Positions 38,238 to 50,269 of a stretch of 60,000 nt of DNA are shown here, in pieces. Position 1 is the first letter of the stretch; every line of letters starts with the position of its first letter. The stretch covers positions 6,244,001-6,304,000 of the forward strand of contig NC_092576.1 in assembly GCF_037975245.1 (NCBI RefSeq), read 5' to 3'. Source of the DNA: Apostichopus japonicus (lineage: Eukaryota > Echinodermata > Holothuroidea > Aspidochirotida > Stichopodidae). A program made the position numbers and the translations under genes. The notes under the pieces are model-generated. The model saw only the letters and a program-made list of their open reading frames with translations, did no database searches and was not told the DNA's origin.

Positions 38238-38268
38238 ACTGATCTGTACACTTAGTGTACAGATCAGT
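38238..38268. repeat. perfect palindrome, 15-bp arms
   Basis: ACTGATCTGTACACT and its exact complement AGTGTACAGATCAGT are separated by one base. It could form a cruciform or a hairpin. No partner copy is seen in the window. Confidence 0.85.
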
Positions 38269-38618
38269 TGTCTATACGCAACCATAGAATTTCTATGACA
38301 CAAACACACTGCTTACCGGGAATTCCCCTAACTGGCACCCTACTATATCATAAGTAGTACTCGCACTGTACTGTTGTCGCAGTAACACTGCTCAGTGCTT
38401 GATTCCTGGTTGACCCGCATTCTGCTCCGTACAAGAATCGAGACCAAAATAACGTAAATTTCAATATTTCCGATCTTGTCCAATGATATGTTGTCAGTAA
38501 ATGATTTAGGCTCTAAGCAGTAGGTCATACTCAATCAGTTATACTTTAGTAATCGTAGGCTTATAATGATCCCGTTAAAACTTAAGGTCTAGCCTAGGCT
38601 AGTCCATAAACTGGGCTG

Positions 38619-39458
38619 TGTGTTACGGTATGTTGCACAATCCTGCATAGGTGTGAACGTCCAGAGACCGTAACACACAAGTCTTGTTCATTGACTAGGC
38701 TAACCCCAGTCCCGCAAGAAGTAGCCCATATTAGGGCTATAGAACTTGTTGTTTATATAATTATACTGCATAGCCGCCCTAGTCACTTACCATGCATGCC
38801 ATGACTGTCCGGTACGGTTTTGAAACCACCACAACGCTTTCGAGACGTTTCGCTCAACTGTCATTTCACCCAACTTATACCATTTCGCCCAAGCTGTTTG
38901 GACAGTTCGCCCAACCGCTTGGATGTTTCATAGCCTAAGTAGGCAACACTTAATTAGTCGTTACTACACTGTAAAGTGTACACAACTGCTAGTGAGTCTT
39001 GCAAATGAGGCTGCATGATTTCACCAGCTTCCTGGTTTGACTATCGCACATAATTAGATAGCCAAGTTATAATCCACAAGCCAATAAAGATGCTTCTACA
39101 TCAGTAGTCTCTTAGGATTATGAAAGTACTGCCTTCCATGCCTTCTTAGTTGGCAAGTGGTTGTTCATGTGCCCAGAATTATCAGTAAATCTTGACCACA
39201 GGCAACTGGATTGAAACTAAGGTGACCTTGAAAGCTGAAGATCGGGGCCTGTCGTAGCAATAGGATGAACTTTACTTCCAAAGTACCTAATTACCTATAC
39301 ATTGAATCATCCTCATGGCCCGTTACGTTCCTGTATACAAAAAGTAACCACTTCCGGTATTTATTGCGGAGATCATATCCACTCTGACATCATCACAGAA
39401 GGCAATGGGTCTCGGGCCTCTCTGCCTTGGTCCATTTAAAACTTCTGTGATGACGTCA
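38619..39458. repeat. two stem-loop inverted repeats in non-coding DNA
   Basis: GTGTGTTACGGT at about 38619 pairs with ACCGTAACACAC at about 38668. At 39385-39401 the arm TGACATCATCACAGAAG pairs with CTTCTGTGATGACGTCA at 39442-39458 (16 of 17 pairs, 40-nt loop). The second arm contains a TGACGTCA site. These may be remnants of small inverted-repeat elements. Confidence 0.55.
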
Positions 39459-39599
39459 TCCCACTTATCATTTGGCAATAGAGACCCCTTCATCTAATCA
39501 TTATTCCATAAATATAGACTCACATAGGATATTTCCTACACAACCAGCCTCCTCTTCAGTCTTCAACCTTAAAACAGACTCACAAACAGAGTGGTTGCG

Positions 39600-40740
39600 T
39601 TTTTGCAACCACATTTTCTAGTTTGTTGTATTGTTATTCACTGGACTGGATATAGTAAGCCTAGACCCTTATATCGGCTACAGCTGTCTTTTAAGATGCG
39701 ATATGACAAAAACCCTTATTTTGCTAAGGATAAGAAAGTACTCGAGAATGTCCAGAGGAGGGCTGCTAGGGTGATTAATTCCTTAGAGGGTGTTCGTTAT
39801 TAGCTCAACTAGTTTAGCTGATCGTCATAGGAATGCATCTGTCTGTCAACAGTTGTCGAAAGGCCACCATGCGCATGCTGTTTGATCATTTCTTGTCAAA
39901 CTTGGTGAGGTAATGATCCATAATTAACAGGTTGAAACTCATGCTAGCAAAAAGTTGATAAAAAGTCATTTGCGGACAAAGAGAGATCAAACAATGAATT
40001 CACGCAAAAGCCTACTGTACTCCTTCTAGGGTAAATGTTTGATTTTTATCAAACGTGGTCAGAATGTACAGTTAGTGCTTGGTCATAAAACTTATTCTTA
40101 CTGTTGATGTCAAAGGTCAGCTGAAGTCACATGAGGTCAAAACGTGAAATTCATATCAGAGCCTTCTCATCTGCCAGTTTTTGTGTTAATATTGTGACTT
40201 TATTTGGCCATGGAGATCATCAGTTAATGGGCCAAAAATGTGATTCATTTTTATATGGTCAAAGGTCATCTGAATCATATCAAATACTGCCTCAGAAACA
40301 TTTACAAAAGATGTGGTCAACATCTAGCAGATAGCATCTAGCCGATCCATACTTTTTTCAATGTCTCGTTGACATCACATACAGTAGTTTGTAGTTAAGC
40401 TTCTGTGTCATAGGCTCTCTTGTTATAGGAGGTTACCACACTGGAGCTTAGGAGGTTACGTGGTGACTTAATTGATTCAGGTTTGCAAGATTATGTTTGG
40501 TTTTGACAATTTTTCCTTACACTGATTTTGTCATGTTTGCTAATAGTAGTTGTACCAGAGGTCATTGTCTTTAAACCCCAGAAGTTACAAAGTATGATTA
40601 ATATTCGGCATAACTTTTTTTCTAATAGGGTTGTGAATAAGTGGAATGGTTTACCTGAGAAACTGGTGCTTGCAAGCAGTGTGAATGGGTTTAAAAATGC
40701 TTTCAACTCAAGGACAAGCACTTTAATCATTGTAATCGGG
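39600..40740 (+). mobile_element. relic of a non-LTR retrotransposon (C-terminal reverse-transcriptase region)
   Basis: At about 39721-39800 the frame reads KVLENVQRRAARVINSLEGV. At about 40435-40485 it reads TLELRRLRGDLID. At about 40620-40720 it reads VNKWNGLPEKLVLASSVNGF. These are consecutive landmarks of the 3' end of CR1/Jockey-type LINE ORF2. They lie in different frames and are separated by an inserted AGGTCA-type repeat at about 40100-40320, so the element is dead. Confidence 0.7.
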
Positions 40741-41059
40741 TCTGAGTGTTAGTGTCTTTGGTATTTTCTTCTCTCCAATAGGGTCCTTGATGGGGACCTA
40801 AGTGTCCCTCCTGATCCCTTTTTTCTACTTTTAACTAAACTAAACTTAGGCTATCTTGACAACGTAGGGCTAATGTACACTATGTATAGTGCACACTTCC
40901 TACAGCAGTTGGGATAATTTCCAAGATACCCTAAGTTCAACTAGTAATGCAAAATTATCAAATGGTTTTGCAGTCACAATGTCAGTGAATTGTTGTTTAC
41001 CATAGATGAGCCTAGACTTATCTTCTTTACAAAAGTTACACAGACTCACATCTTACATA

Positions 41060-41300
41060 ATTAAGTTGTAACACATTGCAAAACTTAAAGCGTGGATGTT
41101 GAAAATTAAAACTATTTTCAACAATTATTCTTTCAAAGAAAATAGTTGGTCATAATTGGCTCCACCATGCTACATGGGGCCTATTATAAGTAACACATTG
41201 CACAACTTAAATGCGGGGATGTTTATATTTAAAATATTTTCAACAATTATTCTTTTAAGTAAAACAGTTGGTCATAATTGGCTACTCATGGTTATTATAA
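41060..41300. repeat. direct duplication of ~120 bp upstream of the TSG101-like gene
   Basis: Two copies share TTTTCAACAATTATTCTTT and GTTGGTCATAATTGGCT, with about 118 bp between equivalent positions. The first copy also holds an inverted repeat, ACTATTTTC / GAAAATAGT. Confidence 0.7.
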
Positions 41301-41535
41301 AATAAGTTTTAATCTTAAAAAATTAAAGGTATGGATTTTATCATTTGTAGCATGACCCACTATTAACTTGAATGCAAGCGTGGACTTGTTTTGTGTTGCC
41401 AAATATCCTATTATAAAATGCCACACTCTTTTTACTTTTAGGATACTGAAACTGTAAAGGCTCATCTGCGGCAGTACTTTGCACACCCTGTGTTTTCTTA
41501 GCCTCATTGAGTGACGAAAATCGTTCCTGTTACAA

Positions 41536-44500
41536 ATGGCGACACATGAGGCATATATCGAACAGCATTATCATAAGGTACAGTAAGTGAAAAAGAACCA
41601 ACATTTTAATGTCATTATCAGGTTATCTGTAATACCTTGCAACTGTTGTGAATTTAAAAAAAAAGAACAATATGTAGAACTGCGTACTTATAATCTGGCA
41701 GATTGAGGTGTCTCCAAATTATTTCAAGACCTGCAGTATAATGAGTTTTTTTTATAAAGAAGGGTCAGAAGTGATCATTATTAACGTTACATAGTGATGA
41801 TTTTTTAAAGGAGACCTTGTATGTATAGGGTTTGAAATTGGTTGTTAAAAGTAAAATCATTGAAAAATGAAGAAAAATAAATATCCCCCTGTGTGTGGTC
41901 CCCCTCTCTAAATGTTAAAGTAGAGGTTAATTGATGATATAAATTAAGGTTGAATGGCTTGTAGTTGTCAAAATAACAAAAATGAAAAGTTCAGAATAAT
42001 AAGTCAGAATAATTAAATAAGTGTCAAAACCAGAAATTACAAAAACTATTTCACCTATTTTCTACATAAAAAAAAATTGGAAATATAAATGGTATTCATC
42101 TCTTTGGAGAAACAGTCTTGTTAAAATATTTCTGTTATGACTCACTCGACCAAATCCATGATATTTATGTTTGGAAATTGCAAAACTATGTACATACCAC
42201 GATTGTGGGCTTGACAAGAGAATAGGTGACCAAATAGAATTTCTAGCATATTTGCTGTAATAACATGGCAAATGATTGTTTGTTATTGGCAGGCGATGTA
42301 ATAACCGATGAATGCTTATATGATATGCACATTAAGATGTGAATGCGCGCTGAGCGCACAAAAAATTTTGGTTATATTTTTCGGGCAAGTTGTTACAGCC
42401 CCCCTCCCCCAAAAAAAAAATCAAATTGGTCTCCTACTGTATGCCTATGCTTACAAGTAGTTGCAGACAATGGAAAGGGCTATTAGAGCCAAGCAAATCA
42501 CAAGAAATGCTTACCAACTTTTTCATTAATAAGTTTGTTAGAATTTGCTCTGATAACGTGATTCAATTTCTGATAGGAATCGGTTTTGTTCTTTTAACTA
42601 AGAGTCTTATGCCCTCACTCCACTAACTTGTTTTAGTGAGGTGTCTGATGAGGACATACTAAACTAATCAAGTTGTGCTCGAATAAAACCAGCTTATCCG
42701 GTCCAATCCCTACATCCCTTCATAAGACCTCTCCCAAATTGTTAAAAAATCGATTAGAATATGTGTTCCCTGACACTTTGAAGCATGCCATAGTTACCCC
42801 TATCCTAAAGAAGGAAGGTCTAGATTGTATCCACACAAACTTAGGGCCTGTTAGCAATCTCTCCTATGTTTCAAAGTTATTGCAAAAACTGTTCTGATGC
42901 AACTTGACAAAGCCATATCTTGACCAAAGTTCAACTGTGACCCCAGTGGCGGAGCGTCCATACAGTCAGGGGGGCTATGGACTGCTGGCGCCCTTTTCAG
43001 CTTTTTACAACTTTTTACTTATTCGTGATTATGGACTTTTTATTGCACTCTCATCTACCTATTGACATTTGTCACATTTTGTTGGTGTAATTTTCTGACA
43101 AACTGGCGATGACACCTATTTATTCTTCGTTTATCTGCAAATTAGCAAGGCCCGAAAAGGATCTTTTCCTGCGATCTAGGGAGTATCTTTACTCAAATCT
43201 TTCATGTACGCTCCGCGGCAACCTGTGGTGGCGCTCCGCTTAGATAGTGTCGAAAAGCGCCCCCCCCCCCGACCAATACCGCTAGCTCCGCCACTGTGTG
43301 ACCCTAATTCATGCCTTTATTTCAAGTCACTTAAATTAGTGCAGTTCTCTTCTATACAGAATCTCTCAAAATACCCTTTCTAAGTGGCAGCATCTTCAGA
43401 ACTCTGCAGCTAGAACTGTGACTGGTATTACTTATGGAAATAATCCAGATTCTCTCTCGTTCTATACTCTCTACACTGGCTGCCAGTCAAGTATAGAATC
43501 CTCTTTAAGATATCTGTATTGGTCCACAATTGTTTGTTTGGAAACCCCCATGTGTACCTGAGTAAATGCATGGTTCGCTATGCCCATACCCGATTACTAT
43601 GCTTGTCTCGTATCCCTAGGTGTAAAACTGAAATGGGTAAAAGGCGCTTTGAATATTGCGGCCCCTATATTTGGAACTGGCATCCCTTAGACACTCTTGG
43701 TATCACACAGATCTAGCTATTAAATCTAGCCTAAAGACTATCTATTGTAACTTAGCTTTTGTTGATTACTTGTAAAGTCTTGGTACAGCGCAGTTGAGTA
43801 TTTTTTATTACTGGTGCTTTATAAGTGGTCTGCTATACTTTACTATACTATATATACCATACTATATATACTATACTATACTATACTATACTATACTATA
43901 CTATACTATACTATACTATACTATACTACACAATGTGTGCAATGTGCCACGTCAGGCAACTCCAATTGTATTTTTTGGTGCTTCCATTGGACAACCAAAC
44001 AATCCTTCGTACAAAAAAATATGAAGGCAAGGTTGTCCGAAGGACAACTATCAAATTTTCTTAAAATTGAGCCCTGTACACTTACATAATATTTCAAGAA
44101 AATTCCATAAAAAGACCACAAAAGGAGCTCTGAATCTTACTATGTACAACAAAATGTCCTGCTTTTGTAGACATTGTATAAGTAGTGTAAAGACTAACAC
44201 TTTCAGCAGTGGCGGACTGGCCACACGGCATTTGGGCAATGCCTGGTGGGCCGGTTGGGCTGGGGAACGTGGTGAAAATTCCAGCCCTTTTTCACAGTAT
44301 TTAACAGAATACAGACAAGCTGTGTAGAAATAACTGTGGGAATCAGCTCATGAGATCACCATGCTGGTTAGTCGGTTAGTTCGTAACAAAAGAACGTGTT
44401 ATTGGCAACCCGTCCGTGCTAATGGATTTATTTAGGGTTTTTTCCATTTTTTCAAGCATGTTGTCACAAAATGCTGGATAAACTAAATAAAATCCAGTTT

Positions 44501-47500
44501 AAAACATATATTTTTGTCTATTTTTGTTTACGTTTCCTCAGTTTAATCAACTGTTCCTTCTGGAAAATTATTTTTTGGTCATGTTTAAAGGTTTATTGTA
44601 ACCTACAAAATTGAGAAATATAGCACCATTTTGTATAGATCTAGGCATTCCTTAACTTCAAAAAAATCTCAATGGCGAGGGGGCACCCATCCCTTTAGAC
44701 CCCTCCCCCAGGATGGCGATCACTATATGTATGTAGCATATCAATGGATAATGGGCCGGTGTAGGTGGAAAATGCCCGGGCCGGTTTTAAGACCCAGTCC
44801 GCCCCTACACTGTCTTCCTTGTATTCTTTGGGTTTCTTGCCTTTTGGAACCTTAGCGGGCTGGGCCTTGCAACAGTTCCATGATTAGAAGTTTTTTTAGT
44901 AAACTTATATTTTTTATCTATATATTTCAATGAGGTTCTGTTTACATTCAGTCTCAGGTGTCTATTTTTAAAATTCCTAGAAGATTTTGTAAAAGATGAA
45001 AGCATCTCATAGTTTGCCACATTGCTGCATGACTTCATTTTATTCACTTATTTGGTTCGTCCACAGTATCATAACAAACACCTCACCAAGTCGGAAATTT
45101 TAAGTACGTTATCAACTTTTACGGACCTTCGGCCCAAGTATGACAAATTTGGTAAGTCACTCCCAAGACTGTTTTCCTACAGTGCAATGTTTATCTAGAT
45201 TCTGCATTATGTCATAGCTTTGTGTCGCTGTGATTAAGACATGGAATATTCAGACATAAATGGATATCCTTCAATCTGACTAAGAGATCAGTTTGTTTGC
45301 TTCACCTTTGTGAGTTATTAACCATTTAATCCCACAGCAGACAACGATATGCCCATAAAATGTTCTTCATATCATTCTCATCAATTGGGTGCCAATTTGG
45401 TGTGTACTAAAGGAACGGGATATTATTTTCAGTCGCCTAATTGTTCACTTAATTGTCAAGTGTGTACCGCCAGATACAGTATGTAACAACTTCAAGTTTT
45501 CAACACAAACTAGAGATTTGAAGGTGACAAGTGACATCAACGAAAACAACAACCTACTGCATATTTTACATTAGTTGGAGATCTATCATTTAATCCATGT
45601 ACACATGTGATATTGTGTCTTGACAGTTTAATGTAGTACGTTTCATGTTCAAATGCCTATCACAAAGTTTGATCACTTCCTGGTGCCATTATAGTGTTTT
45701 CAAAAGGAACACAATATTCTTGTCCAATTACCCGTTGTTCTTTTCAATGGTCAAGTGTTTACTTTCAGATTTTTGTATGTACATTCAACAGAAACGGCTG
45801 CTTTAAAATCAACTTGTTACATTTGGTTGCCAAGTAACATCGACAAAACAACAACATATACTGCATATTCCTCAGAATGTAGATTTCTATGGATGTTTTA
45901 GCTAAGAACTTAAGACATCAGCTATTTTGTTCTTTAAATCAAAGTTATCACCATTTTAATAAATGATTTATTATCATCAAAGAATGCAATTGCACAACTA
46001 TATTAAAGTTTGCTTGAAAGAGTATGCCTAATACGTAATACTGACTTTGAGCAGTATAAATGTTACTTAAAACCAATGCAATAACTTGACATCATCAACA
46101 CTTTTCTTTTACGTTTGTCGATGAGTCATAATGCTCCGGTTTGCCTCATATGAGAAAACAGGTATGTATGTCAATTATTATTGTTTTTCATTGAAGTTGA
46201 ATTCAAGCTTATTTTGTTTGTAGTTTTTAGCTGCAATACAAGAAAGGATCTGCTTTGCTTAGAAGGCACCATACCTGTGAGCTTTAAAGGTACGTATTTA
46301 GTGTGCTATGTCAGATGCGATGCAATTTTCATTATTTGATATGGTATATATATATCAGAGTTGGAAATAGATGCATTTCATCTTTAAGAAAAACTTAAAA
46401 GTAGACTTTATACTGAGATAGTTTACCATTCCTAAGCTTTTCAGTATCGGCTACAAAATCAAAACAGGTTTTCATTTTCACCACCTAAGAGCAGATGGTT
46501 GTACTTGCAATGTAATTTAACTCTCCACAAAATGTATTTGATGCCGGTGAAAAACATGTATCCTTATGTGATAATGTTGTCAAAGTTGTAAGGTTATCAA
46601 AAAAAAGCTACAGGCAGCTGCAAAATCCTACAAAATCAAAAATCAAACAGAACGGCTTAACTCTGCATAACTACATTACTTCTTATGTAAAACTGCAGTG
46701 CCTATTGGATGAAACTACACAGTGCCAAACTTTACATCGTATGCAGCCCCACCACTCCAGCCCACCTCCATGGACTCCACCATATTACATTTGACACCAC
46801 ACCTAAGGTTTTTTTTCCCTGTAATTTTGCTTCTAGGATCAACCTACAACATCCCAATCTGTATATGGCTGTTTGAGTCACACCCATGCAATCCACCAAT
46901 GTGCTATGTACGTCCAACTCCGATGATGATGATCAAACCGTCAAAGCATGTAGATGTTAATGGGAGAGTATACCTACCATACCTTCATGAATGGAAACAT
47001 GTAAGTATGATTACTATACTGAGACATGCATATGGTACTTACCATGCCAAGCTTTTATATATACGTACCATACCTTCATGAATGGAAACATGGAAGTATG
47101 ATTAGTATACTGAGATATGCATAGGTACTTACCATACCATGCTTAATGTATACATACCATACCATACCCAACTGGAAACATGTAAGTATGATTAGTATAC
47201 TGAGACATGCATATATGGTACTTACCATGTCACACTTACTGTATACCTACCATACCTTCATCAATGGAAACATGTAAGTATGACAAGCAGTGTTGCCGCT
47301 ATGACGCGATTTTGACGCAATGGCTTGCCGATTTGACGCACTGGCGTTCAGAGAGAGAGAACAAAAAGAGGGTTTCATTTTCTCCTGAATTTTATACAGT
47401 GTGAATAGAGATAAAAAACGTTTCAAAAGGCATGATGTTCAGAACTTCAACTTGAAGTGATGAAATTTTTACTGTAAATTGTTTCCAATTTATCGTCAGA

Positions 47501-49675
47501 AATGTTAAATCAGCGATCACTAACTTTACCGTAGCTATGTTTTTATATACAGTCACGCAGATTTAGCTCGATTGCTGTAAAGCTAAATCATATATCGTAA
47601 CGTGCACGTGTACTGATGCATTGCATACACTACGATGGCTCGCACTACCAGTGTACTAAATAAAATATCTGTATAGCCTACCTTACATTACATTGCAACA
47701 GGGTCAGAAATAAGCGGGGCAACGGGCGATTCGCCCTAGCAAGTGCTAAAAAAGCCCTGCGAAAGTACAATTGCGAGGGCGAAAAAAGAAAAAAAATCGC
47801 CTGGTAATATCAGGTGTCTGTGTAAGTTGAATTGTGACATGCTTTTGCTTTAGCTAGGTTTTGCTAGTAGCAGCGCGAATCGCACAAACAGTTCTCACAA
47901 TCCCGCATCAAATTTGAAGCAGTGCGGGAGGGTCGCGCACAGTCACCGGGAACTTCTCGCACAGTCACTGGCAATTTTACGACTTCCACTAAGCAATTTC
48001 AGTTCCAGCGACAATAACCTAAAACCCCCACAAATCTCTAACCTAGCCATCTGTTTATTCGTTCAAGTTGTGTCTCAAATAAAAAATAATAATATCCAAG
48101 AAAAACTGCAACCTTCGACCACATATTAGCCTCACTACCACACTAAGTCAATGGGAAATGTAGCCTAACCAACGGTTTGACAAAAAAAAATAATCCGTAG
48201 CTTTGTTTACAACTTTCAATTTGCTTGAAATCGGCAGTTGTTTGGAAGGTATGTGCTATGTCTTAAAGAGGTAATGTTGTATTTTACGTACACCGTTGCT
48301 GTGGCGATGGATTGAAGGTTTTAACATCGATTACTTTTCAGCGGTATAATGTTTTCGTATTTGGTGGTGAGTGATTTTATCCACAAACTAAAAAAATTGA
48401 TCAAAGGAAAAAGCACCTTGAGTGAAGTAAACCTGTGTTTTCTACTGCATTTCAGTTGATGGGTTATTGGTTTTTTGTCATATATTCGGTGGAATTGACG
48501 TTAGTTGCTAAACGATTGCAAATTTTGGCAATTAAACTTTCATACATTATGAAGTATTGAATTACATACTATTTTAACTCGTTTGTTTGTTGGGTTTAAA
48601 GTGATATTGAATGAGGTGTCTCAAGAGGCCCAGGGAACCAGAATGAACACTCAGGTATAGCCGTTTCTTGCCATCTGGGGGGTTTGTAATACCAAACATT
48701 TTCTTGTACGATCCGCGCCAACCGATGGTGGCGCTCCGCTTAGATAGTCGTGCCTACAACTTTGAATATGATGGCTATGCCCCTGGTACTCAAAATGTAA
48801 CATCGTGAAGAGTCACGATAACATTGAAAGTTTGTGTTTTTGGTTCAATAGAATAATTTGCCCGAAATTTTTACCCTCCCCTTGGACCTCTCCCCCAGGA
48901 CAGTGGTGAGTCAAATATTCAGATATTAGCCATTTTGACTCAATGGGAAATTTCTTAGAGGAAACACTGATGACAAGTATACTGAGACATGCATATGGTA
49001 CTTACCATGCCCTGCTTAATGTACATACCTTCATGAATGGAAACATGTATGATTAGTATACTGAGATATACATAGGTACAGTACTTAACATGCCAAGCTT
49101 AATGTATACCTACCATACCTTCATAAATTGGAACATGTAAGTATGATTAGTATACTGAGACATGCATATGGTACTTAACATGTCACGCTTAGTGTATACC
49201 TACCAGGCCTTTACAAATGGAAACATGTAAGTACACCAACATCCAAGCATTTTTACCTACATTGTATGCTCACCCATACATTTTAGTATGGTAATATGTG
49301 CACACAATGTAGTTTTGTCAATTGAATATGCAAGTATTCTTACCTATGAATTATAGTTCTCTGACCATTGTGTTGCGTTTGCAATTGATCTTTGTCTTTT
49401 ACACTTTCAAAAATGAAAATTTATAGAAGTATACTTTACCTGTTACAAATATATTTCATCATACAGCATGGTTACCTTGGCAACAAAACCGCTTTTTACT
49501 TTGTCGCCTCTGCAGCCCAATTGTGACTTAATTGGCCTGATACAAGTGATGATGATCATATTTGGAGAGAACTCCCCAGTATATTCTCGGCCGGCGGACC
49601 AACCCCGAGTCATGCCCCAAATGACTACACCATACCCTGGTTTACTTCCACCCTCATCACAGGCTCCAAGACCAG
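41536..49675 (+). CDS. TSG101: TSG101-like ESCRT-I subunit, 5' half (UEV domain); 3' exons not in window
   Basis: Exons are 41536-41577 (ATG), 45067-45151, 46224-46289, 46837-47000 and 49516-49675, phases 0,1,1,0,1, giving 172 residues. They cover the complete UEV domain: TFTDLRPKYDKF, LEGTIPVSFKGSTYNIPIC, NPPMCYVRPT, KHVDVNGRVYLPYLHEWKH, DLIGLIQVMMIIFGE, SPVYSRP. TSG101 binds P(T/S)AP motifs and ubiquitin on endosomes in ESCRT-I. By alignment, the pocket Tyr68, Asn69, Met95, Val141 and Ser143 of the human protein are kept, while Tyr63 is Phe. A short Pro-rich segment follows. The last donor, CCAG|GTTAAC, is weak; reading through gives TAA at 49678, a UEV-only product. No coiled coil or steadiness box was found up to 60000, so the gene continues outside or is truncated. 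Introns are enlarged by repeats. Confidence 0.9.
42430..43790 (+). mobile_element. broken CR1/Jockey-type LINE inside TSG101-like intron 1
   Basis: Reverse-transcriptase landmarks appear in order: LTNFFINKFVRI (about 42510), SGPIPTSLHKTSPKLLKNRL (about 42690), LKHAIVTPILKKEGLD and LGPVSNLSYVSKLLQKLF (to 42895), then after the MITE insert ILFKISVLVHNCLFG (about 43500) and RRFEYCGPYIWNWHP (about 43640). Frames change several times and stops are present, so it is inactive. A MITE with a perfect target duplication interrupts it at 42944-43296. Confidence 0.8.
42944..43296. mobile_element. hAT-type MITE, CAGTGGCGGAGC family, copy 2, inserted in the LINE
   Basis: Ends are CAGTGGCGGAGCG and TAGCTCCGCCACTG. 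Both flanks carry the same 8-mer, TGTGACCC (42936-42943 and 43297-43304), a perfect hAT-type target duplication. It is 353 bp with no coding capacity. It splits the LINE reading frame, so it inserted after the LINE. Confidence 0.92.
43833..43928. repeat. (TATAC)n pentanucleotide microsatellite
   Basis: About 90 bp of TATAC/CTATA repeats follow the LINE 3' region. Several LINE clades end in short microsatellite tails, so this may be the tail of that element, later expanded. The open frames across it in all phases are artefacts of the repeat. Confidence 0.85.
44207..44812. mobile_element. probable hAT-like element, CAGTGGCGGACTGG ends
   Basis: The left end CAGTGGCGGACTGGCC pairs imperfectly with the right end CAGTCCGCCCCTACACTG, which has a short insertion next to the terminus. 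Flanking 8-mers do not match convincingly. It is about 606 bp in TSG101-like intron 1, with no coding region. Confidence 0.5.
45400..45880. repeat. diverged direct duplication (~330 bp period) in TSG101-like intron 2
   Basis: Blocks near 45420-45570 and 45735-45880 share ATTGTTC/GTTGTTCTTTTCA, CAAGTG, GTAACATCGACAAAACAACAAC-like and CTGCATATT phrases in order. A further related fragment lies at 50060-50110. Confidence 0.5.
46975..49233 (+). repeat. ~90-bp minisatellite made from the TSG101-like exon end plus its splice donor
   Basis: The unit starts TACCATACCTTCATGAATGG, continues AAACATGTAAGTATGATTAG and then ACTGAGACATGCATATGGTA. Its first 26 bases are the last codons (LPYLHEWKH) of exon 46837-47000, followed by that exon's donor. 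Four units lie at about 46975, 47066, 47157 and 47248. Three more lie at about 49020-49233, beyond a hAT element. Most copies keep a GTAAGT-like donor, so the intron holds several decoy 5' splice sites. Confidence 0.85.
47288..48969. mobile_element. non-autonomous hAT element splitting the minisatellite
   Basis: Inverted ends are CAGTGTTGCCGCTA and the complement of CAGTGTTTCCTCTA (12 of 14). An exact 8-bp duplication, ATGACAAG, flanks it at 47280-47287 and 48970-48977, and the minisatellite resumes in register after it. It is 1682 bp. No transposase frame of useful length is visible. Its interior includes a copy of the GCGCTCCGCTTAGATAG module shared with the MITEs, at about 48720-48750. Confidence 0.88.
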
Positions 49676-49954
49676 GTTAACCCTCACCTATGGGTGAAGA
49701 TTTTCTTTTCCAAGTTATTTTGAAACTGACACAGAGCTGAAGTGTGGTTGCATCTCGTAACTTCACTATATTCTCTATCAATTTTCAAGGTATTGCTGAA
49801 ATTCCTCGCTGTCTCTTTTGGATGGTAAAAAAAGCAAAATGTGGATGGCAAACAGTTTATGTAGAATATCCATTTAGTATAATAATATATAACACTGGGA
49901 AATAAATTCCATAAACATTCGTAGGTTTGAATTATGTTTGTTTCATTTCTTGAC

Positions 49955-50115
49955 ATATAGTTCAGCATTTGGTGAACCGCGATCCAAGTATGGGAAATTG
50001 GGTAAGTCACTCCCAAGACTGTTTTTCCTACAGTACAATGTTTAATCTTCATCCTTTTCAAATGCCTATCACAAAGTTTGCTCACTTCCTGGTGCCATTT
50101 CAGTGATAAGAACTA
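49955..50115 (+). pseudogene. partial duplicate of TSG101-like exon 2 and flanking intron
   Basis: The stretch ...ATCCAAGTATGGGAAATTGG|GTAAGTCACTCCC matches the end of exon 2 and its donor at 45138-45165, and similarity continues into the intron (AAGACTGTTTTTCCTACAGT). A second block (AAATGCCTATCACAAAGTTT) matches 45650-45700. The first part of the exon is absent or unrecognisable. It is a dead, shuffled copy located downstream of the last visible exon. Confidence 0.75.
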
Positions 50116-50269
50116 TTTACTATTTGATGACTTGCATAGCCTACACACAAACGCCAAACATTTACTTCACTCCCCTCTTACGTGTCTCTCTGCACTAACC
50201 CACCTTCCTAAACATAATATCGAAAGGGAAGCTTGGACAGATGGCATATTTGGTATGTAATTGTACCAC

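Noticed and set aside
43794-44089. Overlapping open frames in three phases rich in Tyr and Leu
   Set aside because: Produced by the TATAC microsatellite.
46732-46917. Minus-strand frame across the TSG101-like exon
   Set aside because: Antisense shadow of a clearly recognised exon.
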